64,000 nucleotides of DNA. It comes from Catenovulum sediminis. GTDB lineage: Bacteria > Pseudomonadota > Gammaproteobacteria > Enterobacterales > Alteromonadaceae. Every line of letters begins with the position of its first letter. Position 1 is the stretch's first letter. The stretch lies in the NCBI RefSeq assembly GCF_040270295.1, contig NZ_JBELOE010000296.1, one strand, 5' to 3'. This document shows positions 43,710 to 53,084 of the stretch, piece by piece. A program made the position numbers and the translations under genes. The notes beneath the pieces were generated by a model that made no database searches, was not told where the DNA came from, and saw only the letters and a list, made by a program, of their open reading frames with translations.

Positions 43710-45377
43710 TTAAAAGACTTCAGTGTATTTAAAGTAACTAAAATCAGCGTGTTGCTTTTGCCCAGATAAATCCTGACAGGCGAGCGCATAAAAAGCGCCG
43801 GTAAAGCATGGCTGATAGCCGTAATCTGACTGAACCACATAATCATCAGATAAAATACTGCCGTCTAAAACAGGGCCTATTTTTAACCACTGTCCATCGA
43901 GTGTTGCATAATAAAACTGCAAATCTGCCCCATAAAATTCAGCTTTTAAAAATACTTTTCCAGCGCTGGATAGGTCAACTGGTTGGCATGCTTGATAGGT
44001 TTGGTGTTTGTCACAAACCAGCAGACTGAGCCATTTTTCCTTTTTACTGTGCGCTGTGTTATTTACTGAGCTCTTTGTAGTTTTATTGGCAGTGTTCTCG
44101 GCAAAGTCCCCTCCATGTATATGCAAATAAAAATAATGGAAGGTATTGTAGTAACAAGCTAAACCAGCCATTTGCTGAAAATGATCTGGGCTAAATTCAA
44201 TGCAGGTTTGCGCTTCGCTCTTATGTGCTTGAATTCGCCGCCCAAGCAAACTTTGCTCAAAACAAGAGCTGAGCGACTCGCGGCCATATAATCTTAAGTA
44301 ACCCGGGTTGTCGGTCGTATTTGCCCAGTCGTCTGTGATCGGAACACGTAACGATTGAAACTGAATATCTAATTCAGGTTTATCAAAATGACACATCACG
44401 TCGCTATTGTTAGACGCACCAGCGGATTGTGTAGCACCTGCTGGTGCTTCTACCTGTATACTTGCAAGTTGATTACCATTTGCCAGGTATAACCAGTTGT
44501 CTGCATGCCACTGCATTTTTTCTATCGCAGTTTCTCGTCCTAATATACAGCGTCCGCGCGGTGTCAGTGGGCGTGATGCTAAAAATACCATATACCACTC
44601 CCCTTCTGGGGTTTCGACTAGATCAGCATGACCTGTTTTTTGTAAATATGCGTTGGCTTCCTTTTTAGCGGTGAGTATCGGGTTATCGGGATGCAGATCG
44701 TACGGTCCTAAGATATTTTTTGAGCGTGCCAGCGTGACACAATGCTCATATCCCGTCCCACCTTCTGCGGTTAGCAGATAGTAGTATCCATTACGTTTAT
44801 AAATATGCGGACCTTCAGTGCAACCATGTTGGCTGCCAGAAAAGATATGGTGAGGTTGGCCTACTAATTGTTTGCGCTTAAGACAGTATTCTTGCAGCAC
44901 AATACCGCCAAAAAATTTGCCTTGTCGATGATCAACTAACATATTTATACAATAAGTCCGGCCGTCATCATCATGAAATAATGACGCATCAAAGCCGCTG
45001 GCATTTACAAACACAGGATCAGACCAAGGCCCCTTGATATCAGTTGCTGTAACCAGATAATTGGGCGTGTCTTTCCAGTTACCGTAAAAACTTCGAACAT
45101 TACTGTACAACAGATAAAACACACCATCTTTGTACGATAGGCAAGGTGCCCACACACCACATGAATCCGGATTACCGCGCATATCCAATTGAGACACGCG
45201 ATTGAGTGGGCGGCTAATTAGCTGCCAATCAATGAGATTTTTTGAGTGGTGGATTTGACAACCTGGAAACCACTCAAAAGTTGAGGTGACAATGTAATAA
45301 TCGTCTTTTACTCGGATAATGCTCGGATCTGGGTTAAACCCCGTTAAAATGGGGTTTTTAATTTGCTTCACAGGCAC
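43710..45377 (-). CDS. GH43 beta-xylosidase/arabinofuranosidase, cytoplasmic
   Basis: A 555-residue GH43 enzyme with the full beta-propeller followed by a C-terminal sandwich domain, the XynB-like architecture. The general base is the Asp of NPDPSII near the N-terminus, the pKa modulator the Asp of GFDASLFHDDDG, and the acid the Glu of GCTEGPHIY. It has no signal peptide, so it works on imported oligosaccharides. The start is GTG 45377; a second GTG two codons later is better spaced from GCAGAGG and may be the true start. It lies 26 bases below the second GH43 and below a GPH symporter, supporting breakdown of imported xylo-oligosaccharides. Confidence 0.9.
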   Translation of the reverse strand: MPVKQIKNPILTGFNPDPSIIRVKDDYYIVTSTFEWFPGCQIHHSKNLIDWQLISRPLNRVSQLDMRGNPDSCGVWAPCLSYKDGVFYLLYSNVRSFYGNWKDTPNYLVTATDIKGPWSDPVFVNASGFDASLFHDDDGRTYCINMLVDHRQGKFFGGIVLQEYCLKRKQLVGQPHHIFSGSQHGCTEGPHIYKRNGYYYLLTAEGGTGYEHCVTLARSKNILGPYDLHPDNPILTAKKEANAYLQKTGHADLVETPEGEWYMVFLASRPLTPRGRCILGRETAIEKMQWHADNWLYLANGNQLASIQVEAPAGATQSAGASNNSDVMCHFDKPELDIQFQSLRVPITDDWANTTDNPGYLRLYGRESLSSCFEQSLLGRRIQAHKSEAQTCIEFSPDHFQQMAGLACYYNTFHYFYLHIHGGDFAENTANKTTKSSVNNTAHSKKEKWLSLLVCDKHQTYQACQPVDLSSAGKVFLKAEFYGADLQFYYATLDGQWLKIGPVLDGSILSDDYVVQSDYGYQPCFTGAFYALACQDLSGQKQHADFSYFKYTEVF

Positions 45378-45403
45378 CTCTGCATTAGCAACTCAATTCA
45401 GGG

Positions 45404-46432
45404 TTATATCTGCTCGTAAGGGTCGATGGTTTTAATGGTGCCATCTGCCTGATGTATAAGCTCTGTCATTTTAATACTGCGTAAATGAGTTTGTCCGCCT
45501 GATAACGAGCTGTCGTGATAAAATAAATACCATTTGCCCTGATATTGGGCAATAGAGTGGTGCGTTGTCCAACCCAACACTGGATTTAAGATAACACCTT
45601 TATAAGTAAAGGGACCGTACGGGTTGTCAGACGTCGCATAAACAATTTTATGTGTATCGCCGGTAGAATATGAAAAGTAATATGTACCTGCATATTTGTG
45701 TAACCAAGGACCTTCAAAAAAACGACGATCGGTATCGCCAGCTAAAATTTCTTGCCCTTGTTCATCTAATAAAGTGATCTCACGAACCTGCTCGGCCAGA
45801 GAAATCATATCATTAGTTAATTTGGCGACTCTTGGTTTGATGGCGACTTCGTTTTCTGCTGGGTAACGTTCATCACTCAATTCGTTATTATGCCAACGCT
45901 GTAACTGTCCACCCCAAATGCCACCGAAATAAAGGTAATAGTCGCCATTGTCGTTATATACAGCTGGGTCAATACTGTAGGTGCCTTGAATGTAGTCATC
46001 TTGCGCGACAAAAGGACCATATGGTGTTTGACTGCTTGCAACACCTATTCTAAAAATCCCAGCTTTGTCACGTGCCGGAAAATATAAATAATAAGTTCCG
46101 TCTTTTTCAGCTGCATCCGGTGCCCACATTTGTTTGCTCGCCCACGGGACATCGGCTATATCTAATGCAACACCATGATCTTTCGCTATTCCCTGCGGCT
46201 GTTCTAATGAAAAAACGTGATAATCACGCATCGCAAAATGATCACCATCGTCATTCATGGGTTCATTCGTTTCAATGTCGTGTGACGGATATATATACAG
46301 CGTACCATTAAATACATGTGCAGACGGATCAGCTGTGTACATATGGGTAACCAAAGGCTCTGAAATACCTTTCAATTCTTTAGCTCTTTGTATATCGATC
46401 TGATTAGTGACTTCTGCATCGCTAGGCGTCAT
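45404..46432 (-). CDS. GH43 glycosidase, cytoplasmic, single domain
   Basis: A 342-residue five-bladed-propeller GH43 enzyme without signal peptide or accessory domain. Likely catalytic residues are the Asp of YTADPSAHVF, the Asp of YSIDPAVYND and the Glu of FFEGPWLHKY. ATG 46432 has AAGG 7 bases upstream. It sits between the symporter and the larger GH43, and the two enzymes are probably complementary xylosidase/arabinofuranosidase activities. Linkage specificity is not readable from sequence. Confidence 0.9.
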   Translation of the reverse strand: MTPSDAEVTNQIDIQRAKELKGISEPLVTHMYTADPSAHVFNGTLYIYPSHDIETNEPMNDDGDHFAMRDYHVFSLEQPQGIAKDHGVALDIADVPWASKQMWAPDAAEKDGTYYLYFPARDKAGIFRIGVASSQTPYGPFVAQDDYIQGTYSIDPAVYNDNGDYYLYFGGIWGGQLQRWHNNELSDERYPAENEVAIKPRVAKLTNDMISLAEQVREITLLDEQGQEILAGDTDRRFFEGPWLHKYAGTYYFSYSTGDTHKIVYATSDNPYGPFTYKGVILNPVLGWTTHHSIAQYQGKWYLFYHDSSLSGGQTHLRSIKMTELIHQADGTIKTIDPYEQI

Positions 46433-46532
46433 ATCTTTACCTTACTTCTGAGTTTTTAAATTGTCTGTTTGACAATAACGTTTTTGCATACAACAACCCG
46501 TAATGAGGTTGTTTTAAATGGTTTTTTGTCTT

Positions 46533-47933
46533 TTACGCTTGAACGGGTGCTGGCTCGGAAACGTTCATGGTTGACTGTTCAGTTTTTAATGTTTGTTGCT
46601 CTAGTTTGTTTTGTACATCGCGTAAATAACCTTCAGTTAATTTATATTTAAAGATTAAAAGCAAGCTGGCAGTTAGGAGTACAACCGGAACTGCTGAAAA
46701 TGCGATAAGGATGCCTTGCAACGTATCAGCCGACTGGGCTTGATTGGGTATATAACCATACGCCGCCAATAACCAGCCTGCTGAGGCTCCACCAATCGCA
46801 AAACCGAGTTTAATCGCTAACAGGTGGCCCGAAAATGTCATCGCCATAATTCGGCGACCGGTTTTTAACGCGCCATAATCGACCGTGTCAGCAACCATGC
46901 TAAACAAAATTGGGGTCACAACCATATGCGCAAAATTAGCAACAATAAACGCAGCGTATATGGCTTCAACCTGATCGCTGGGCAAAACAAATAATAAAGC
47001 GTGAGAAACAATGCCAACCGCCAAGCCAGCTATAAATAACTTTTTATTATCAACATATTTGGAAAATAAGATGGTACACACCGCACCTAAAACCGAAGCA
47101 ATGCCACCTAATGTCATAAAACTCGCCATCAGTGATTCATCGCCCAAGTAATACTTTACATAATGTGGTGTCACTGAGCCTCTAAGCGCAACCAGAGTAA
47201 GTAAGCAGACACTCACGGCTGAGATCAATACCCATTGGTCATTTTTGAACAAGCTAAAAAAGTCACCGTATATCGTTCTGCCCTGCTCTATCGGCTGAGG
47301 TATTTGTTTCTCTTTGGTAAAGCGAAAACAGGCAAGAAAACATAATATTGCGATGACTGCCAAAACCATCATCGCATATTGATAACCTGCCGCTTTATCA
47401 CCTTGGCCTAACCAGTCAACTAACAATGGCACACCCGAAACAACCAGCAATAAACCAGTCATCGCCATAGCGAATCGATATGATTGTAAAGAAGCTCGCT
47501 CTTTTGTATTTGATGTTAATACCCCCCCTAATGCTGCATAGGGAATATTTATGCAGGTATATAACAGCATCATTGCGGCATAACTCACATACGCATAGAT
47601 GAGTTTTCCACTATCTGAAAAATCAGGCACACTAAATGCCATTACTGCCATAATGCCGTAGGGCACGGCTAAATATAGTAAATAAGGTCGGTACGAACCA
47701 AAACGCGAGCGCGTTCTGTCTGCAATACCGCCCATTAACGGGTCGGTAATAGCATCAAATATACGAACGACTAATAATAAGGTACCGGCTGCCGCTGCGC
47801 CTATGCCAAATACATCGGTATAGAAAATTAACATAAAATTGGCAACAACTTGAAAAACGATATTGCTGGCGGTGTCTCCCAGGCCATATGCTAGTTTTTC
47901 TTTGACCGACAGACTTTTGGCACTACTCGACAT
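46533..47933 (-). CDS. GPH-family sugar:cation symporter
   Basis: A 466-residue, 12-helix transporter of the glycoside-pentoside-hexuronide family (MelB/XynP-like). YGLGDTASNIVFQ opens helix 1, and RIFDAITDPLMGGIADRTRSRFGSYRPYLL is the family's strongly conserved helix 2-loop sequence. ATG 47933 is chosen because AAGGA lies 8 bases before it; the frame is open about 70 codons further upstream into AT-rich DNA that is not protein-like. With two cytoplasmic GH43 enzymes downstream it probably imports xylosides across the inner membrane, after the divergent TonB receptor has brought them over the outer membrane. Confidence 0.92.
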   Translation of the reverse strand: MSSSAKSLSVKEKLAYGLGDTASNIVFQVVANFMLIFYTDVFGIGAAAAGTLLLVVRIFDAITDPLMGGIADRTRSRFGSYRPYLLYLAVPYGIMAVMAFSVPDFSDSGKLIYAYVSYAAMMLLYTCINIPYAALGGVLTSNTKERASLQSYRFAMAMTGLLLVVSGVPLLVDWLGQGDKAAGYQYAMMVLAVIAILCFLACFRFTKEKQIPQPIEQGRTIYGDFFSLFKNDQWVLISAVSVCLLTLVALRGSVTPHYVKYYLGDESLMASFMTLGGIASVLGAVCTILFSKYVDNKKLFIAGLAVGIVSHALLFVLPSDQVEAIYAAFIVANFAHMVVTPILFSMVADTVDYGALKTGRRIMAMTFSGHLLAIKLGFAIGGASAGWLLAAYGYIPNQAQSADTLQGILIAFSAVPVVLLTASLLLIFKYKLTEGYLRDVQNKLEQQTLKTEQSTMNVSEPAPVQA

Positions 47934-48167
47934 AGGGTTATTCCTTAAATATGACATATATTTTACATTATAATGATAATGTCTAAATGACCATAAAGCA
48001 ATCTTTATATCAATTAGTTTTTCATTGATGGGATTTACTGAATATAGATAGACTTGAAGCGATACATCAATTCCTATCAAAGAATAACATTTTAGGGATA
48101 ACACAATATACCAACCATTATTCCAGATTCTATTCCATTTATGCGCCATGACAAATAATCGATACTT

Positions 48168-48179
48168 TTTGTTAACATT
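48168..48179. promoter_or_regulatory. Operator-like site in the GPH/TonB divergon
   Basis: TTTGTTAACATT differs by one base from the 12-mer ATTGTTAACATT shared by other galactan genes, and lies 71 bases before the TonB receptor start. A second GTTAAT occurs 10 bases further. The remaining part of 47934-48250 is AT-rich and shows no gene. Confidence 0.4.
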
Positions 48180-48250
48180 TCACTGTTAATTTTTTTCTTA
48201 TAGTGTAAATTTATATATGAATGTTGTTTTTTATATAATGGAAGTGGAAC

Positions 48251-51067
48251 ATGAAACTAAAATTCACACAATTGCCCGCCGCCGTTGCGGTAAGCATTGC
48301 ATTGCAAACTCAGGCTGCACAGCAGCCGACCGAAGTTATTCAAGTCAGTGGTATTCGAAGTAGTCTGACTGAGTCTATGGATTTGAAAAAAAATGCCCCA
48401 TCCATCCAAGATAGTATTGTTGCTGAGGATATTGGTAAGTTTCCCGATCAGAATGTCGCCGAATCATTGCAGCGTATAACCGGGGTTTCTATTTCTCGCA
48501 CTAATGGTGAAGGTGCTAAAGTTACAGTGCGTGGTTTTGGTCCGAAATTTAACGCAGTTAAGGTAAATAGCAGAACGATCGCAACAACAGATCGAGGAAG
48601 AGAATTTGATTTTCAGGTACTGCCCTCAGAGCTTATTTCAGGTGCCAACGTAATAAAAGCGTCTCGGGCGAATATTGCAGAAGGCAGTTTAGGGGCTTAT
48701 GTAAATGTTACAACCGCACGTCCATTGCGTACACCGGGTTTGCAGGCGGCGGGCTCTATTCACGCGAAATATAACGATTTATCAGAGGAAGTTGATCCTA
48801 AATATTCCGGTATTGTCAGCAATACATTTCTAGACAATACCTTTGGTGTGCTAGTGGGAATATCGCATTTATCTGTAACAAACCGAATAGATTCTGCGGG
48901 CTCAAATTTTTGGGAAACTTTTGAAGCTTCAAACACAGAGTGGGCACCGGGCCCCATTAACGATACTGATGGCAATGCTGTGTCAGCTGGTAAAATATGG
49001 TATCCGGGCAGAGCTTTTTATAGTTCGGATACTGAATCGCGCGAGCGCACCAGTTTTAACAGCACAATTCAATGGGCACCATCACTCGATTTGACTCATA
49101 CAGTGGATTTATTATATTCAGATTTTAGCCGAAAAGCGGTTAGTAATGGCATTCAAGTGCCTTTGCAGTATGCTGGCTGGCAAGATGTTACAGTATCACC
49201 AAGTGGCACGGCGTTGGCGGCGACTAAACCGGCTAGTCCGATTGATGGTTTGTTCCAGCAGCGCGGCGAATCTTCAGATACACTGGCTGTGGGGTGGAAT
49301 ACTGAATATTATTTAGAGCAGTGGAAATTTAATTTAGATCTTGCGTATTCAAAAGCGAAAGCGACACCCACGTTGAACCAGTATGTTCCTCATTTTGTTA
49401 ATCCTGATGTTGATCAAAGCGTTCAGCCGGGCGATCCAGGTTATCAACCCAATCAGGAACTGGGTTTAATTATAGGTCAGGATTTCATTAAATTTGACAG
49501 CCGAGGCGGCGACGTGATTAGTATCGACTCAACGGTTGATACCAGCGATCCCTCGGCTATCAGAGCACATTGGAATGATACAGATTACCGAAAATTAGAA
49601 GATGAAGTGCTAGAACTTAAATTAGACGCCAGTTATGAACTAGAAGGAGAATACATCCGCTCCATCGATATGGGGGGTGCGTATACTGACCGTGAAAAGT
49701 CACAGCAGGTATTTAATAATTTATATCACTGTTCAAACGAAAGTTTACCTGAAGAAGATCGCGTTAATATTTGTGGTACTTCAATGGACTTAGATGATTC
49801 GTTTTTTGCGATAAACACCGAAGCCGACTTCCTGTCTGATGTTGCGGGTGATTTTCCAAGAGACTTTGTGTTAATTACCGATTTAGCCGGTTATAAAAAC
49901 GCAATCGGTGATTTAAGAAAAGAGCCCAATTGGGCGTTTGAATCTGCTCGCCCTACGGAATCAGTTAAAAACACTGAAGAAACCATCGCGATCTATTCAC
50001 AAGCAAACTTTGAAGGTGAGTCAAATCACTTTTTATGGTCAGGTAATTTTGGGGTACGCTACATAGCGACTGAAACAGAATCGTTCGGACATGGTAAAGA
50101 GCGTATTTCTATCGCTCGAGATACTTCAAACGGAACCAGTACAGATGGCGTATTGTTAGCGGTTGAATACACTGAGCCGGGCGAACTGAATAAAGGAACA
50201 AGTTACAATAAATTTTTACCAAGTTTGAATATCAGTTTAGATTTCGACAATGGTTTTTATTTAAAAGGTGGCGCGGCTAAAGTGATTACACGCCCAGCTA
50301 TTGAAGATGTCGGCGTCAACCGAAGTTATTCAGATGTACGGGCGGGGGATTTTGCGCAAACGGGTGGAAACCCGTTTTTGCAACCATACGAAGCCAATCA
50401 ATTCGATCTCTCTTTAGAACACTATGGCGATTCCGGAAATAGCTATAGCCTCGGTGTATTCCATAAACAAATCAGCTCATTTATTTCTCAATCCGTTAGC
50501 AAAATACCGACAGGTGTAACGATAGAAGACTGGGGACCGTTAGATGAACTGGTGACAGAGAAAACCAACCGTTCTGGTGGTACAGTGACAGGTGTTGAGG
50601 TTGCAGGTTTGCATTATTTTGACTATTTACCGGGTTGGTTAAGCGGTTTTGGTGTACAAGCTAACTACACCTATAGTGAAAGTGAGGACGACAATGTTGA
50701 TACATTTGAGCAAGAAAACGTGCAATCACCCGGCACTGGTGTTGAAGGTTTATCAAAACATGCTTACAACCTAATTGCTTTTTACGATAAAGATGGTTTT
50801 CAGGCCAGAATTGCCTACAACTGGCGCGATAAATTTTTAAATTTACGTCAGGGTAACAACGGCGGTAGTTTACCTCATCATATCGATGCTTATGGACAGT
50901 TAGATTTCAGTACTTCTTACGATCTAAACGACCATATCACACTGAGCGCGGAAGTTATCAATATGACCAATGAAAACAGCTTAGAATATGCAGATATTCG
51001 GGAGCGTGTTACTTTGCTTTCATATTCAGGGCGTCGATTCCAAGCAGGTATTACTGTTAAATATTAG
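48251..51067 (+). CDS. TonB-dependent receptor (PUL type)
   Basis: A 938-residue receptor, the shortest of the three, with signal peptide ending near TQAAQQ. The TonB-box-like EVIQVSGIRSSL is followed by the plug SIVAEDIGKFPDQNVAESLQ and VTVRGFGPKFNAVKVNSR. The barrel ends in GRRFQAGITVKY. It has more sequence in common with general Alteromonadales carbohydrate receptors than the other two. It is divergent from the GPH/GH43 genes, suggesting xylo-oligosaccharide import, though the shared operator motif would also fit galactan. A weak hairpin follows the stop. Confidence 0.94.
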   Translation: MKLKFTQLPAAVAVSIALQTQAAQQPTEVIQVSGIRSSLTESMDLKKNAPSIQDSIVAEDIGKFPDQNVAESLQRITGVSISRTNGEGAKVTVRGFGPKFNAVKVNSRTIATTDRGREFDFQVLPSELISGANVIKASRANIAEGSLGAYVNVTTARPLRTPGLQAAGSIHAKYNDLSEEVDPKYSGIVSNTFLDNTFGVLVGISHLSVTNRIDSAGSNFWETFEASNTEWAPGPINDTDGNAVSAGKIWYPGRAFYSSDTESRERTSFNSTIQWAPSLDLTHTVDLLYSDFSRKAVSNGIQVPLQYAGWQDVTVSPSGTALAATKPASPIDGLFQQRGESSDTLAVGWNTEYYLEQWKFNLDLAYSKAKATPTLNQYVPHFVNPDVDQSVQPGDPGYQPNQELGLIIGQDFIKFDSRGGDVISIDSTVDTSDPSAIRAHWNDTDYRKLEDEVLELKLDASYELEGEYIRSIDMGGAYTDREKSQQVFNNLYHCSNESLPEEDRVNICGTSMDLDDSFFAINTEADFLSDVAGDFPRDFVLITDLAGYKNAIGDLRKEPNWAFESARPTESVKNTEETIAIYSQANFEGESNHFLWSGNFGVRYIATETESFGHGKERISIARDTSNGTSTDGVLLAVEYTEPGELNKGTSYNKFLPSLNISLDFDNGFYLKGGAAKVITRPAIEDVGVNRSYSDVRAGDFAQTGGNPFLQPYEANQFDLSLEHYGDSGNSYSLGVFHKQISSFISQSVSKIPTGVTIEDWGPLDELVTEKTNRSGGTVTGVEVAGLHYFDYLPGWLSGFGVQANYTYSESEDDNVDTFEQENVQSPGTGVEGLSKHAYNLIAFYDKDGFQARIAYNWRDKFLNLRQGNNGGSLPHHIDAYGQLDFSTSYDLNDHITLSAEVINMTNENSLEYADIRERVTLLSYSGRRFQAGITVKY

Positions 51068-51086
51068 CCTTTGCAGCCTACTCATC

Positions 51087-51108
51087 CCCCGACACGTTTG
51101 CGTCGGGG
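51087..51108 (+). terminator. Hairpin after TonB receptor
   Basis: CCCCGAC / GTCGGGG with an 8-nt loop, 19 bases after the stop, followed by AACGGAGTTTTAAATTT. A likely, not strong, intrinsic terminator. Confidence 0.6.
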
Positions 51109-51327
51109 AACGGAGTTTTAAATTTGCAATATAAGGATAATTTGCAGCTTCAGGAGTATGCCATAGTTGGCGTTGGCCAAACTAGGCAAGTTTTACACTT
51201 TAATGCTGGTTAAGTGGCGCGGTACTACGGCAGTTAACACACCAAAATTACCTTAAAAACCCTCTGTCTAATATCAAAAACACATAACTCTAACTGCTAA
51301 CTTGTTTATAAATTTACATATTTTTTC

Positions 51328-51414
51328 AAGATTAATTTTTAAGGTTAAAAATTAATCTTTATCCTTGACGGGTGTTTGTGTTTAAATGATAATTGTTAAT
51401 AATCATCATTTAAA
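51328..51414 (+). promoter_or_regulatory. Palindrome plus sigma70 promoter overlapped by inverted repeat
   Basis: A 15-bp-armed palindrome (AAGATTAATTTTTAA / its complement, 51328-51359) is followed at once by a good sigma70 promoter, TTGACG (51365-51370), 17-bp spacer, GATAAT (51388-51393). The -10 is overlapped by a second inverted repeat, TTTAAATGAT (51381-51390) / ATCATTTAAA (51405-51414). It should drive the short frame at 51457 and the beta-helix gene. The rest of 51109-51327 is empty. Confidence 0.6.
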
Positions 51415-51456
51415 TGGTAATTAAGTTTAAAAACTTACACCAACAAAGGATATAAA

Positions 51457-51549
51457 ATGAATAAATTGTTAACGCTTAGCGGCAGTTTGTTAGCGTGCGC
51501 ATCAGTACAAGCGGTCGATTGGAACTCGAATAAATCTTGTTTACAATAA
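51457..51549 (+). pseudogene. 30-codon signal-peptide ORF, relic or leader peptide
   Basis: ATG 51457 with AAAGGA 7 bases upstream opens a 30-residue frame. It reads as a complete Sec signal (MNKLLTLSGSLLACASVQA) followed by only VDWNSNKSCLQ. It stops 14 bases before the start of the beta-helix gene, whose own ribosome site lies in that gap. It is best explained as the stump of an exported enzyme whose body was lost when the next gene arrived. A translated leader peptide coupled to the next gene is the alternative. Confidence 0.5.
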
Positions 51550-51563
51550 TAAGGAAGTTAATC

Positions 51564-52970
51564 ATGTTTAAATCTAATAAATTAAGTAAATATAAGTGCT
51601 TAGCTCAAACCCTTACGATAGCCGCGCTATCGTTCGCGGCGTTGTCGGTTAAAGCTGCTACTGTCAATATAAGCAGTTATAGTGGCTCAGATGGTGTGCT
51701 GAGTTGGGGGGAGTTTAATAATGCGCAAAATGCTGCTGGCCTGTATGGCACGATTAATTTTGACCAAACCTTAACAACCACGGCCAATCTAACGATCACA
51801 ACTAAAGGCCTCACAATTATCGGAATTGATGATGCTTCGGGTATGCGTACCTTCACCAAAACGCATGCAAACTATACAACAACAGCACCTGGAAACTGGA
51901 ACGATATGAATCCGGTTACCGATAGCAATAAAATAGATGTTAATGCGCCCAATTCATCTATTTTTCGGGTTGTAGCGGATGATGTCACCATTAAAAACAT
52001 TCACTTAACTGCTTCTAATTGGCCACTGTTAAAAAACAATGTTTCAAGTGTTGACGGTGAAGGCACCCGAGTGGCGACGGGGGTCGAAATGGGGATCAGT
52101 GTCGGTTCTGGCAAAACGCTGACAGTCGACGATGTAAAGGTGGATAAAGTGAATGTGGTGATTAATTACGACAGAGATAGATTACCACATGGATTAACAC
52201 TGAGTAACAGTACGCTAACCGGTGGGCGCGGCATTATAAACAGCGCCGAAAGTGCCAGCACAGCACCCTCTGAAACTGCACTGGATAGTAAAATGGTGAT
52301 AAAAAACAACCATATTGTTGCTTACCAATGGAAAGCCAAAAATTTTTGCTCGGCGCGCGGTTTCACTTTTGACTATGGAAACTACGCACATACTGCCGAT
52401 CCGCAAAACGGTCCAGGCCCTATCGACTTTTTAGACAGTGAAGTGCTTAACAATAATTTTGATGCGCTTTCAACTTTTAATGTTGGGTTTAATCGCGTCA
52501 AAAATGTTTTCATCGGAAAGCTTGGTCAAGGTAATAGTTTTAAAGGGGGTCGATATCGTAAAAACTATATCAATATGATCCACTTCGAAGCTAAATCCAG
52601 TGATATCAAAATTATCGATAACGACATCAATATTTATAGAGTGGACGGTGAGATAGTCACGGATTCTAGCCATATATCGGCAAGTTTCGGGCATAAAACC
52701 CAAGGTGCCATTAAAACTGTGCTGGCAAAACAGAATAAATATATGGGATTTCCGTCTAATCATTTAGTTGGAAAAGATATTCAAGACTGGCGTTTTCAAG
52801 ATGAAGAAGTAAGTTTAGGCGCAGGTGTTAACCCACCGGTTTATGTACGAACTGTTGGCGTGGCGGAAGCTGATGCTAACCATAAACTTTGGGGGACGGA
52901 TGCTAATAATGATTTTTGGACGACAGGAGACAAGTGGGCGAAATTCTTTTATGGCTGGGGCCAACCTTAA
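51564..52970 (+). CDS. Secreted right-handed beta-helix protein (pectate-lyase-like fold)
   Basis: A 468-residue exported protein from ATG 51564 (AAGGAAG upstream), signal peptide ending near SVKAATV. The body has the Ile/Val/Asn ladder of a right-handed parallel beta-helix (TTANLTITTKGLTIIGID, SIFRVVADDVTIKNIHLTAS, LTVDDVKVDKVNVVINYDRDRLPHGLTLSNSTLTGG, SDIKIIDNDINIY). This fold includes polysaccharide lyases and several glycosidases. No family signature is certain. If it were a lyase it would supply the unsaturated ends that GH105 needs. It is followed by a good terminator and stands alone. Confidence 0.8.
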   Translation: MFKSNKLSKYKCLAQTLTIAALSFAALSVKAATVNISSYSGSDGVLSWGEFNNAQNAAGLYGTINFDQTLTTTANLTITTKGLTIIGIDDASGMRTFTKTHANYTTTAPGNWNDMNPVTDSNKIDVNAPNSSIFRVVADDVTIKNIHLTASNWPLLKNNVSSVDGEGTRVATGVEMGISVGSGKTLTVDDVKVDKVNVVINYDRDRLPHGLTLSNSTLTGGRGIINSAESASTAPSETALDSKMVIKNNHIVAYQWKAKNFCSARGFTFDYGNYAHTADPQNGPGPIDFLDSEVLNNNFDALSTFNVGFNRVKNVFIGKLGQGNSFKGGRYRKNYINMIHFEAKSSDIKIIDNDINIYRVDGEIVTDSSHISASFGHKTQGAIKTVLAKQNKYMGFPSNHLVGKDIQDWRFQDEEVSLGAGVNPPVYVRTVGVAEADANHKLWGTDANNDFWTTGDKWAKFFYGWGQP

Positions 52971-53020
52971 AATGCGGCTATAAGTGTTGCGCTTAACGGC
53001 ATGCTTAACCGCTAAATAAA

Positions 53021-53052
53021 ATAAGAAGCGGCATGATAATGCTGCTTCTTAT
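53021..53052 (+). terminator. Intrinsic terminator after beta-helix gene
   Basis: ATAAGAAGC-GGCAT / ATGCT-GCTTCTTAT forms a 14-bp stem with one wobble pair and a GATA loop, followed by CTTTTACTTA. Convincing. Confidence 0.85.
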
Positions 53053-53084
53053 CTTTTACTTAAAAACAAAGATTTGTGATAAAA

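Noticed and set aside
47934..48149. N-terminal extension of the GPH symporter
   Set aside because: AT-rich, not protein-like, and contains no family sequence. ATG 47933 has AAGGA at proper spacing.
51537..51546. TTGTTTACAA as another regulon operator
   Set aside because: It lies inside the short signal-peptide frame and past its promoter, and 10-mers of this composition are expected by chance in AT-rich DNA.
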